From Candidatus Thorarchaeota archaeon (GTDB lineage Archaea; Asgardarchaeota; Thorarchaeia; Thorarchaeales; Thorarchaeaceae): 7,226 nt of DNA. Below are positions 1-5,960 of the stretch, one piece after another. Position 1 is the stretch's first letter. Every line of letters starts with the position of its first letter. A model generated the notes under the pieces. It saw only the letters and a program-made list of their open reading frames with translations, was not told where the DNA came from and did not search any database. The stretch lies in the NCBI GenBank assembly GCA_029855925.1, contig JAGSHP010000102.1, forward strand, positions 1 to 7,226. The letters run 5' to 3'. A program made the position numbers and the translations under genes.

Positions 1-231
1 CTGTCCGCGCTCTTGGAACGACTGGACAGCAATGAATTGACCGACGAGGAGATCCAGACTGCAGTATTTGAAACTGCAAAGAGTGTTGGCTTGAAGGACA
101 GGCGTGCCTTTGTTGTCCTGTACCGGATTCTGATCTCTCGAAAGTCTGGTCCTCGCTTGGGGCCGTTTCTCAACCTCTTGGGGCTGGACTGGGTCCGTGA
201 TCGCATTTCTAGTGTCCTGACACAGGTTTGA
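1..231 (+). CDS. lysK: Lysyl-tRNA synthetase, class I, C-terminal end (partial, 5' end outside window)
   Basis: The reading frame is open from base 1 and closes with TGA, giving 76 visible residues; the N-terminal catalytic domain lies outside the window. The visible part matches the alpha-helical C-terminal domain of archaeal class I LysRS, the domain that recognises the tRNA anticodon. Recognisable features are the helix EEIQTAVFETAKSVGL, the LYRILI helix, and the signature SGPRLGPFLNLLG followed by a DWVRDRI tail. The family joins lysine to tRNA-Lys using ATP in the cytoplasm. A TTG at 13 is only an internal Leu codon, not a real start. A 74-base spacer with hairpin potential and a TATA-like element separates it from the next gene, so the two may be transcribed separately. 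Assignment rests on a short segment; the family is fairly secure, the full-length state unknown. Confidence 0.82.
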   Translation: MSALLERLDSNELTDEEIQTAVFETAKSVGLKDRRAFVVLYRILISRKSGPRLGPFLNLLGLDWVRDRISSVLTQV

Positions 232-267
232 GGCTTTCAATAGCCTCTCACTACCTTTATTAGAGGC
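230..267 (+). repeat. Two alternative hairpins sharing one arm, after the LysRS stop
   Basis: GAGGCT (230-235) can pair with AGCCTC (242-247) around a 6-base loop. Alternatively GCCTCT (243-248) can pair with AGAGGC (262-267) around a 13-base loop. Each stem is 6 bp and they cannot form together. The first begins within the LysRS stop codon. There is no long T tract, which archaeal termination normally uses, so a terminator role is weak. Confidence 0.35.
255..262 (+). promoter_or_regulatory. Possible archaeal TATA box for the CDP-alcohol phosphatidyltransferase gene
   Basis: CTTTATTA is an A/T-rich octamer centred about 48 bases before the GTG start at 306. With the usual archaeal spacing of about 25-27 bases, transcription would begin near 285 and leave a leader of about 20-30 bases. 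The element lies in the loop of the second hairpin noted here. The call rests on composition and spacing only. Confidence 0.3.
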
Positions 268-305
268 ACAAAAACCGACGAGGGCGGCCCTTACTGATAG
301 GACCT

Positions 306-1049
306 GTGATTAGAATGCTTGGTCGCTTACGAGAAAAATATCAACAGGCAATGATGCCTCTGGGGCGTGCTCTCGCACGAACCGGTATCACACCAAATGC
401 AATCACTATACTCACACTTGTTGTCGCCATGATCAGTGCCTACTTCTTCTATCTTGGTGATCTTCTGCTCGGATTTGGAGTAATGGTCCTCACAGTGGTT
501 CTGGACATGTTTGATGGGGCTGTGGCACGAGCTGCCAATCTTGGCTCGAGATTCGGAGCGACCCTTGATCACACTCTGGACAGATACGCAGAGTTCTTCT
601 TCATGTTGGGTCTCATGGCGGGTCCTGTTGGTGCGGTGTCTATTCCCTGGTGGCCTGTTAGTCCCGGTGACACGTTCATTCCTTGGTTCTGGGGATTTGT
701 GGCTCTCTTTGGCATGCTGATGGCGAGTTTCACACGCGCTAAGGCCGAGTCGGTTGGTGAGATGGAAAGCTGTACGGTTGGAATTGCAGAGCGTCAGGAG
801 AAGCTCATCCTGCAATTTGTTGGAATTCTTCTTCTTGCACTTTGGCCCACGAATATCTGGTTAGATTTCCTGTCTCTCTTTCCGTCAGTCGTTCTCCAAT
901 TCTTTGTGAGCCTACAGATCACAAACATCCTCACCATCCTTGTCGTCATTGTTGCTATTCTCTCTCACATCACTGTCGCTCAGCGACTTGCTTACGCTCA
1001 CAAGGTCATTCTTGGAACACAGCAACAGGAAGAAATGCAAGATGTATAA
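306..1049 (+). CDS. CDP-alcohol phosphatidyltransferase, probably archaetidylinositol phosphate synthase type
   Basis: An integral membrane enzyme of 247 residues. The full family signature D-x2-DG-x2-AR-x8-G-x3-D-x3-D is present: D67, D70, G71, A74, R75, G84, D88, D92. These aspartates bind the metal and catalyse transfer of a CDP-activated lipid to an alcohol. Hydrophobic segments lie at about 31-66, 95-113, 125-142, 166-183 and 194-224, as expected for a six-helix bundle. The TRAKAESVG stretch followed by GIAERQEK resembles archaeal archaetidylinositol phosphate synthases, which join CDP-archaeol to inositol phosphate; the exact alcohol is inferred and could instead be glycerol phosphate or another headgroup. 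The start is GTG 306, just after AGGA (299-302); ATG 315 (MLGRLR) is an alternative. The last 8 bases overlap the next gene, implying coupled translation. Confidence 0.85.
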   Translation: MIRMLGRLREKYQQAMMPLGRALARTGITPNAITILTLVVAMISAYFFYLGDLLLGFGVMVLTVVLDMFDGAVARAANLGSRFGATLDHTLDRYAEFFFMLGLMAGPVGAVSIPWWPVSPGDTFIPWFWGFVALFGMLMASFTRAKAESVGEMESCTVGIAERQEKLILQFVGILLLALWPTNIWLDFLSLFPSVVLQFFVSLQITNILTILVVIVAILSHITVAQRLAYAHKVILGTQQQEEMQDV

Positions 1050-1941
1050 TCTACTGGTCATAGGGAATCCGGTCTCCCTCATGCAAGATGGCGTCACACT
1101 TGGTGAAGTCGTCTTGGGACCCAGCGTAGTTGCCGCTTCTGTGGCTGCACGCTTGGGCATACATGAGATGATCCTCTTGGGTAACGTCCCTGTTGACTGG
1201 CGTGAAGGCTTGATCGCGGACTTCGAGAAGTATGCAATTCCAGAGCACTACTTAGTTGGGCATCAATCCCACTCTAAGGCAATCACGGTCCCTGATACCA
1301 AGGGACGTCCTGTTCGAGTGGCGGTCTCTGACGAGCGCATCTCAATGCGCGACTTTCCGGAGGAGTTTCTCTCATCGAAGGTCATTCTGATAGCCCCCTT
1401 TGGCGAAGAGGTGGACGCGGAACTCATAGAATGGCTGTCCTCATCAAGTTCTGGGAAACTCGTCTGGGACCCTGGGCTCTTTAGAATCCGGCAGGACGAG
1501 GCCATACCTCTCTCTCTCGAAAGACAAGAACTAGTACGCATTCTGAAGTCTGTTGACATAGTCTCGATAAATGTACGAGAGAGCCAACTTCTGGTTGACG
1601 AGTCCGACCCTGAGGTGGCTGCTGAGTTGCTGGTTGCATGGGGCGCTGATACCAGTATAGTCACTGACGGAAAGAATGGAAGTACTATCTACGACGGCAA
1701 GGACTTCATTCATGTCTCCGCATATCCTATTGACGATGGTTGGAAATGTTGGACCGGGGCAGCATTCATAGCAGGTCTGTCTTGCGGTCTGATTCGTGAT
1801 GCCAACATCATCGAAAGTACAGCACTGGCCTCCAGTGCCGCCAGCGTCTTTGTGGAATCAAACGACCGATTTGCTCCTTTGTCCAAAGAGCTTGTTCGGG
1901 CAAGACAGGAGTCTATTCTTCAAAAGATAGTGTACAAGTGA
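1042..1941 (+). CDS. PfkB/ribokinase-fold protein lacking the catalytic Asp
   Basis: A 299-residue protein with the size and layout of PfkB sugar/nucleoside kinases. Visible landmarks are the opening beta strand LLVIGNP; LGPSVVAASVAARLG in place of the usual Gly-Gly motif; VWDPG; the Mg-site motif N177-V-R-E180; the nucleotide-region TDGKNGS; and a C-terminal AAFIAGLSCG helix. The normal DTTGAGDAF anion-hole and base motif is replaced by WKCWTGAAF (234-242), so the catalytic Asp is Ala or deleted. It is either a non-catalytic paralogue or uses another mechanism; the substrate is unknown. The ATG at 1042 is chosen because it gives the normal N-terminus and has AGGAAG at 1027-1032; upstream in-frame starts lie inside the preceding gene. 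ATGTATAA is shared with the stop of the phosphatidyltransferase gene, which suggests a functional pair. Confidence 0.8.
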   Translation: MYNLLVIGNPVSLMQDGVTLGEVVLGPSVVAASVAARLGIHEMILLGNVPVDWREGLIADFEKYAIPEHYLVGHQSHSKAITVPDTKGRPVRVAVSDERISMRDFPEEFLSSKVILIAPFGEEVDAELIEWLSSSSSGKLVWDPGLFRIRQDEAIPLSLERQELVRILKSVDIVSINVRESQLLVDESDPEVAAELLVAWGADTSIVTDGKNGSTIYDGKDFIHVSAYPIDDGWKCWTGAAFIAGLSCGLIRDANIIESTALASSAASVFVESNDRFAPLSKELVRARQESILQKIVYK

Positions 1942-1949
1942 GCGCCTCT

Positions 1950-2306
1950 CTATTCAGTCAGATCAAAGACTTTGTTGAGAGTTTCAGTGAGAAAACTCTT
2001 TGCCTCCCTCATGGCCTCTCGGCCGCGATTTGTGATTCCGTAGTACTTTCTTGGAGACCCATCCTCTCTCTGTTCCTCAATCAGACCATCCTTGATGAGC
2101 CGATAGATTATCGCATATCCGCTGACCGTGGCTGGGGCAAACCCAAACCTCTTACTGACAAGTTCTTTCAGTTCATACCCATAATGTGGTCGTTCTTGAA
2201 GGAGTCTCAGAATGTAGATCCATAGCATCTCTTTGGTTAGCTTGTCAACGAGTCTACCAATTGCCTTTGGTTTATCTCCCACATCTTCAAACGCCCGTTC
2301 CGGCAT
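1950..2306 (-). CDS. PadR-family winged-helix transcriptional regulator
   Basis: A small DNA-binding protein of 118 residues. The PadR pattern is clear: helix MLWIYILRLLQ, then HYGYELKELV (41-50), a recognition helix around ATVSGYAIIYRLIKDGLIEE, and a wing ending PRKYYGITNRG (85-95). A short C-terminal helix follows, so it belongs to the compact PadR class with a single dimerisation helix. PadR proteins usually repress nearby genes and often their own. The ATG at 2306 has AGGAG (2316-2320) 9 bases upstream. It begins 3 bases after the trmY stop and ends the minus-strand operon, 8 bases from the convergent PfkB gene. A perfect 12-bp palindrome lies against its start codon. The ligand and targets cannot be read from the sequence. 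Its place after trmY suggests co-expression with translation genes rather than control of a drug or phenolic-acid pathway. Confidence 0.88.
   Translation of the reverse strand: MPERAFEDVGDKPKAIGRLVDKLTKEMLWIYILRLLQERPHYGYELKELVSKRFGFAPATVSGYAIIYRLIKDGLIEEQREDGSPRKYYGITNRGREAMREAKSFLTETLNKVFDLTE
1978..1999 (+). terminator. Possible hairpin downstream of the PfkB gene
   Basis: AGAGTTT (1978-1984) and AAACTCT (1993-1999) form a perfect 7-bp stem with an 8-base loop, 36 bases past the PfkB stop. A short CTTT run follows (1998-2003). It sits inside the 3' end of the oppositely oriented PadR gene, so coding constraint alone may explain it. No long T tract is present. Confidence 0.2.
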
Positions 2307-2318
2307 GAGTCATGACTC
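2307..2318. promoter_or_regulatory. Perfect 12-bp palindrome at the PadR start, candidate operator
   Basis: GAGTCATGACTC equals its own reverse complement. It abuts the PadR ATG (2304-2306), contains the trmY stop codon and overlaps the PadR ribosome-binding sequence. PadR dimers bind inverted repeats near their own genes, so autoregulation is conceivable. However, the site is inside an operon, so it may equally act in mRNA or be chance. The central GTCATGAC recurs at 3336-3343. Confidence 0.3.
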
Positions 2319-2897
2319 CTTTTCAAATGCTGAAATCACATTGGCAATACAGTGGCTGCTTAGATAACTCGTCGCTCCAAGTGATACTCGTGGCAGGTCG
2401 AATTCTCTAATGACCAACTGTGCGACTGAATCAAAGCCCAAATGGTCTCCAAGCATAAAACTGTTCTGAGTCGAACAACCTGCAATGTCCATCTCGGACA
2501 ATGGCACTCCACCTTCGTCTAATATACAGAGTCTGTTCTCAGGCATGTCAATTAGACTGCCTGTTAGCTCGTCAAGTGTAGACTCCGTTCTTGTAACGAA
2601 TGACGGTGCTTCTCCCTTTAGTGATTTGCGAATGGTTTCAGCCCATGCTCTCTCCCCGATTGGCATGTCTTGACCTGGATTATTGAATGTCAGAACAACC
2701 TCATTTGATATCATCGCAATGAGTTGTATATTGTTCCTTGGCCACTTCTCTGGTGCCCAGTCAAAACAGGCAGCAAGTTCTCTACACAGAATGTCCACCC
2801 TTCCCCCAGATCCTGGAAGGTCCTTGAGATGAAATTCGCCATCCGGTGGAACACGCGGCAGCAACTGAATGAATCTTAACAGTCTGGTGATTGCCAT
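2310..2897 (-). CDS. trmY: tRNA (pseudouridine(54)-N(1))-methyltransferase TrmY
   Basis: A 195-residue SPOUT-class methyltransferase, the usual full length. The family (formerly DUF358) uses S-adenosylmethionine to methylate pseudouridine 54 in the T-loop of archaeal tRNA, giving N1-methylpseudouridine, which takes the place of the m5U54 found in bacteria and eukaryotes. Diagnostic segments are FHLKDLPGSGGRVDILCR (22-39), the strand VVLTFNNPG, and the C-terminal cofactor knot with FMLGDHLGF (147-155) and SLGATSYLSSHCI (172-184), the last carrying the conserved Cys. The ATG at 2897 is fixed by an in-frame TAG only 15 bases upstream (2910-2912) and by GAGGAT (2905-2910) 7 bases before it. It follows the S26e gene by 75 bases and is followed 3 bases later by the PadR gene. 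This places tRNA modification in the same transcript as tRNA 3'-end repair and a ribosomal protein. Confidence 0.93.
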   Translation of the reverse strand: MAITRLLRFIQLLPRVPPDGEFHLKDLPGSGGRVDILCRELAACFDWAPEKWPRNNIQLIAMISNEVVLTFNNPGQDMPIGERAWAETIRKSLKGEAPSFVTRTESTLDELTGSLIDMPENRLCILDEGGVPLSEMDIAGCSTQNSFMLGDHLGFDSVAQLVIREFDLPRVSLGATSYLSSHCIANVISAFEKES

Positions 2898-2972
2898 TTG
2901 GCATATCCTCTATCATGAGGGTCTGCTGAATCTTGGTGCCGTACCTTGCGTCGACATTGTGAAGATGTAGTA

Positions 2973-3293
2973 CTACCGGCGGGGCTTTCTCTTTCGTTCG
3001 GAAGCGCTCCTAATCTGCACCTTGCCAGTATGAACTGCACAAGAGATGCAGTAGTACTCAGTGACTCTCCGAGTATGAATGTAGCTGCCCTGTGCTCGTA
3101 GTTCTCGCGCGAGCTGCGGATCAACCGTGGAAACCCGACGAGTATACTTCTTAGCCTTGTCCGCAGGTACCATTCTTCCACACTTGGAACACTGGACCAT
3201 TCCGGACCGACCCGAGCCGCCCTTTGCGCGGCCGCCTGATTTTCGTTTCTTACCCAATTTTGTACACCAGAACTGTTTCTTATTGCCGGGCAT
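2973..3293 (-). CDS. rps26e: 30S ribosomal protein S26e
   Basis: A 106-residue basic protein of the small ribosomal subunit; in eukaryotes S26e lies near the mRNA exit channel. The zinc ribbon is intact: C35-x2-C38 (CSKCGR) and C82-x2-C85 (YCISCAVH). The segments GRSGMVQC, MVPADKAKKYTRR, VDPQLARELRAQGSY and RRVTEYYC match the archaeal family, and the tail is rich in Lys and Arg. Most family members begin directly with M-x-K-K-R. Here about 12 extra residues (MPGNKKQFWCTK) come first, so a TTG start at 3257 giving MGKKRKSGGR is a serious alternative, supported by GGTG 7 bases upstream and a TTTTAA element at 3305-3310. The ATG at 3293 has AGGA 8 bases upstream. The gene follows the deacetylase gene by 43 bases. 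S26e points to a TACK or Asgard archaeon. Confidence 0.92.
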   Translation of the reverse strand: MPGNKKQFWCTKLGKKRKSGGRAKGGSGRSGMVQCSKCGRMVPADKAKKYTRRVSTVDPQLARELRAQGSYIHTRRVTEYYCISCAVHTGKVQIRSASERKRKPRR

Positions 3294-3304
3294 CTCGTCT
3301 ATCC

Positions 3305-3310
3305 TTAAAA
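3305..3310 (-). promoter_or_regulatory. Possible internal TATA element for rps26e
   Basis: The minus strand reads GGTTTTAAGG here, between the deacetylase and S26e genes. Archaeal spacing would place the transcript start near 3281, which is inside the coding sequence if translation begins at ATG 3293 but gives a leader of about 24 bases if it begins at TTG 3257. It is judged by composition and spacing only. Confidence 0.25.
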
Positions 3311-3335
3311 CCTTGTGGCTAGATGAGCTGCAGTT

Positions 3336-3360
3336 GTCATGACCAATATGGTCTCATGAC
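3336..3360. repeat. Imperfect palindrome spanning the deacetylase stop codon
   Basis: The left arm GTCATGACCA (3336-3345) and right arm TGGTC-TCATGAC (3349-3360) pair over 10 bp, with a 3-base loop ATA and a 2-base bulge TC. TCATGACC therefore also appears twice in direct orientation (3337-3344, 3354-3361). The structure includes the TGA of the deacetylase gene and precedes rps26e. It could be an mRNA hairpin separating expression of the two genes, or a protein-binding site. No T tract follows on the minus strand. Confidence 0.4.
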
Positions 3361-4425
3361 CTTTACTACTTGCTCGATGACCTGGTCATTTGCATTTTCT
3401 AGCTCTGCTGGTGTCTCACGAGGTATCTGGTCTGTGAGATCGGGCATTCCTTCCCCTGCCAGTCCTCTCAGACTCGCCTCGATGGATAATCCGAGCATGA
3501 ATGGATTATACCCCCCCTCCAGAACCCAGAATGACCCCTTCGCATCAACCTTATCGCTCAGCTCTCGAATACGTTCACCCAGTAGCCAGAATGTTGAGCT
3601 GTCTACATTCATATTGCCCACGGGGTCCGCGTAGTGTGCATCAAAACCCGCAGATACGGCAATGATCTCCGGGCCGAATGAAGTCACAGCAGGAACTATG
3701 ACTTTCTCAATGGCCTTCTGGTAGGCGCTATCGGATGCACCGTCCACCAATGGGATATTTGTATTCGTGCCCACGCCCTTCATTGCCCCTGTTTCCGCAT
3801 AGTGACCCATTCCATAGTTATCATAGTCGTATTCATGGATGGAGATATACTGCACCTCTGGATCCGCATAGAATATCTCCGCAGTTCCATTGCCAAAGTG
3901 ATCATCAAAGTCTATGATTGACACCTTTCTAATATCGTGCTTCTTCTGCAGACGGCGAATGGCAATCGCGACGTTGTTGAAGTAGCAGAGGCCCATTGCA
4001 GAAGATGTGGAGGCATGATGTCCTGGCGGACGTATCAATGCAAACGAGTGTCTTGCCTCACCCCGTGCAACAATCTCGGCCGCTCTGATTGCACCACCTG
4101 CTGCAAGCAGTGCCGCCTGATACACTACTGGACTCGCATATGCTGACTCACCAATCTCTCCACTTCCTAACTCAGACATGATGCGTGTCATATGAATGAG
4201 GTATTCAGAATGAACTCTTCGCAAGTCATCAATTGTGGCAAGTCGAGATCTCTCCTCATGTACCGCCTTCAGCAGGCCGCACTCCTTCAGGTGGCGTCTT
4301 GCAAGTTGAACTCGTAGGGGATTCTCGAATGACTCCAGATGTGGTCTTGGGAATGGCATCGCATGTTCTGTCGACCGCGGATGAGATATCAGTACTATAT
4401 CAGACCATGACACAGGGATCACCAC
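3337..4425 (-). CDS. Histone deacetylase-family (HDAC/AcuC/AphA) amidohydrolase
   Basis: A 362-residue zinc hydrolase of the arginase/deacetylase fold. The catalytic set is complete: tandem H136-H137 in RPPGHH, zinc ligands D174 and H176 in DFDDHFGNG, D262 in SAGFDAHYADP, and transition-state Y306 in LEGGYN. FNN (149-151) is also typical. The second His of the usual DxHHGNG motif is Phe177, a subfamily difference that leaves the zinc ligands intact. Family members remove acetyl groups from protein lysine or polyamines; which substrate applies here is unknown. GTG 4425 overlaps the CCA-gene stop by 7 bases. GTG 4422 (GTGA overlap) or GTG 4413 is also possible, the last because GGTGATC at 4417-4423 is a strong ribosome-binding match just before it. 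Tight coupling to the CCA gene suggests a translation-linked role, possibly on ribosomal or tRNA-enzyme lysines. Confidence 0.9.
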   Translation of the reverse strand: MVIPVSWSDIVLISHPRSTEHAMPFPRPHLESFENPLRVQLARRHLKECGLLKAVHEERSRLATIDDLRRVHSEYLIHMTRIMSELGSGEIGESAYASPVVYQAALLAAGGAIRAAEIVARGEARHSFALIRPPGHHASTSSAMGLCYFNNVAIAIRRLQKKHDIRKVSIIDFDDHFGNGTAEIFYADPEVQYISIHEYDYDNYGMGHYAETGAMKGVGTNTNIPLVDGASDSAYQKAIEKVIVPAVTSFGPEIIAVSAGFDAHYADPVGNMNVDSSTFWLLGERIRELSDKVDAKGSFWVLEGGYNPFMLGLSIEASLRGLAGEGMPDLTDQIPRETPAELENANDQVIEQVVKVMRPYWS

Positions 4426-5909
4426 TCCAATATCCGCAGGGCATCCTTATACTCTTGCCTCTTGCTCAGGGGAAAGTCCTCCTCAAGACGCATGACGTAT
4501 CGGTAGAGCGTATTGAGAACCCTTGCAGGGACCTGCCCTGTGTCTGGGGTCAACTCAAACCCCTCAGTCGTGACCTTTTCTACAAGATGGTCTACTAATT
4601 CTCTTGCGCTTGTCCACTTTCGTTCAACAACTGCCCATAGGTATCCGTCTCGTTCTAACGCATCTGGATGTGCCTGTCTAAACTTCTTGGCAGCCTGAGT
4701 CATCTTGAGGGGCGGTCCCTTGCGCCTATATGTCCTCGGAATCTTGGGGTGTTCGACCATGAAACCCATTGCGAAGACATCTTCCTCGAAATAAATCTCC
4801 CACAAGACTTCCCCGAACTTGGACTCACCATCGATTTCACGCCGCAAGGATGATGCAATCTGTCTTGTCAGACGATACAACTTGTCCCTGTACAGCGTAT
4901 AGTGCGCCTCTTTTCTTGTACGAAGTGTCTTACTGATCGAGTGCGGCACCAACCACTTAGGCAAGTGATCCGTTGGGATTGGTCTTTCAATCATCATATT
5001 GATGATACTGTCAGCATGGGTTCTGGCGTCCAGACTTAGCATATGTCGTAGCCGCTTGAAGACCCATTCGACCGACCGCTTTGAGAAGCTTGATGCGACA
5101 TTTCTCTGAGTGTCCGTGGGATCTATGATTATGACAAAGTCATCCCTGAAGTTCGGAATCTTTCGAAGATCTGAAGCTGGGCGATTGAGTGGGTCCAACG
5201 GTTTCTCTTTGAGGCGCAGCAGCGTCTCAATGGCTCCCTCGAGTCCGTTACCAAAGATGACGAGGAGCTCGATGGCATAACCGGTGAATCCCATCTGCCC
5301 CACAGCGCAAGTATCCCCATACGCGTGACTTGCCCGGGCAAAGGACTTGAGTATGCGAATGTCATCTCTTAGTGTATCATCTACATGCCCGGTCACAAAC
5401 CGAGTGTGATGAACGGTCCGGTCCACCGCGGTGATTGGTCCATATCGAGTGAGTTCCTCTTGAGTGAGATCGAAACAAGCGATTATATCCACATCGAGCC
5501 CATTCAACACGAGCGAGAGAAACGGGTGTTGGGAATACGCCTTCATGACGTTTCGTGCGTTCACTCTCTTAGCAGCAGGAATGAACCAATCTTCCACAAG
5601 GCCATCAAACAGTTTGGTCAGCGGCTCCTTCCGTTTGGCGCCCTTCTTCATACTAGTGACGTTGTAACGACTCGGGTCCAACCCCACGAAGAGATCAATA
5701 TCCGCAGCCCCGTGCAATTGGGTCTGCTTCGGCCCTGTAGAACCCTGTGCCTCAATAAATGTGAACTCTTGCCCAATACTCTCCGCTCTCTCGACAAGTG
5801 CGTTTCGCAGAATCTCTATGCTTCTCTCTTGCTGTTGTATCTCTTCCTCTGTTGGTCGTATCTTCTCGAGAACTGCGGATCGAATGCGCTCGTCGATTGT
5901 TCTCACCAT
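4419..5909 (-). CDS. cca: CCA-adding enzyme (archaeal class I tRNA nucleotidyltransferase)
   Basis: This enzyme adds or repairs the 3'-terminal CCA of tRNA from CTP and ATP without a nucleic-acid template. It is a 496-residue protein, longer than the roughly 440 residues of the Archaeoglobus enzyme. The nucleotidyltransferase head has G56-S57 and the metal pair D70-I-D72 (GAADIDLFV), with the third carboxylate D141 in LDVDIIACF. The family segments DDIRILKSFARA, GFTGYAIELLVIFGNG (207-222) and IDPTDTQRNVASSFS (262-276) follow. The tail domain holds RRKGPPLKM and WAVVERKWTSARELV. ATG 5909 is chosen because GGAG (5918-5921) lies 8 bases upstream and the protein begins MVRTIDERI like its relatives; ATG 5930 and TTG 5939 are longer options with poor ribosome-binding signals. 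It is the first gene of the minus-strand operon and overlaps the deacetylase frame. Confidence 0.95.
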   Translation of the reverse strand: MVRTIDERIRSAVLEKIRPTEEEIQQQERSIEILRNALVERAESIGQEFTFIEAQGSTGPKQTQLHGAADIDLFVGLDPSRYNVTSMKKGAKRKEPLTKLFDGLVEDWFIPAAKRVNARNVMKAYSQHPFLSLVLNGLDVDIIACFDLTQEELTRYGPITAVDRTVHHTRFVTGHVDDTLRDDIRILKSFARASHAYGDTCAVGQMGFTGYAIELLVIFGNGLEGAIETLLRLKEKPLDPLNRPASDLRKIPNFRDDFVIIIDPTDTQRNVASSFSKRSVEWVFKRLRHMLSLDARTHADSIINMMIERPIPTDHLPKWLVPHSISKTLRTRKEAHYTLYRDKLYRLTRQIASSLRREIDGESKFGEVLWEIYFEEDVFAMGFMVEHPKIPRTYRRKGPPLKMTQAAKKFRQAHPDALERDGYLWAVVERKWTSARELVDHLVEKVTTEGFELTPDTGQVPARVLNTLYRYVMRLEEDFPLSKRQEYKDALRILEW

Positions 5910-5960
5910 TTCTACTTCTCCGTTTCCCATTCGCTCCAAGAATACAGAACCGGCAGATGA

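Noticed and set aside
327..815. A 162-codon open frame on the minus strand
   Set aside because: It is antisense to the phosphatidyltransferase gene. The protein is rich in His, Arg and Cys without family motifs, and the plus-strand frame carries the full catalytic signature.
940..1041. A longer N-terminus for the PfkB-like protein
   Set aside because: The extra 34 residues lie within the phosphatidyltransferase reading frame. The family's first beta strand begins just after ATG 1042, which also has a ribosome-binding sequence.
1938..2225. A 95-codon plus-strand frame overlapping the end of the PfkB gene
   Set aside because: It mirrors the PadR gene, whose winged-helix pattern is clear, so it is a shadow despite its tempting overlap with the PfkB stop.
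2898..2972. A 14-codon mini-frame (MSTQGTAPRF...) on the minus strand between rps26e and trmY
   Set aside because: It has no ribosome-binding sequence and no sign of coding beyond chance; a translated leader cannot be supported from sequence alone.
2876..3181. A 101-codon minus-strand frame across the rps26e/trmY junction
   Set aside because: It overlaps both real genes out of frame and has no recognisable motif.
5385..5960. A 191-codon open frame on the plus strand
   Set aside because: It lies antisense to the cca gene, whose conserved motifs occupy the same bases. No domain is recognisable and composition is unlike a real protein.
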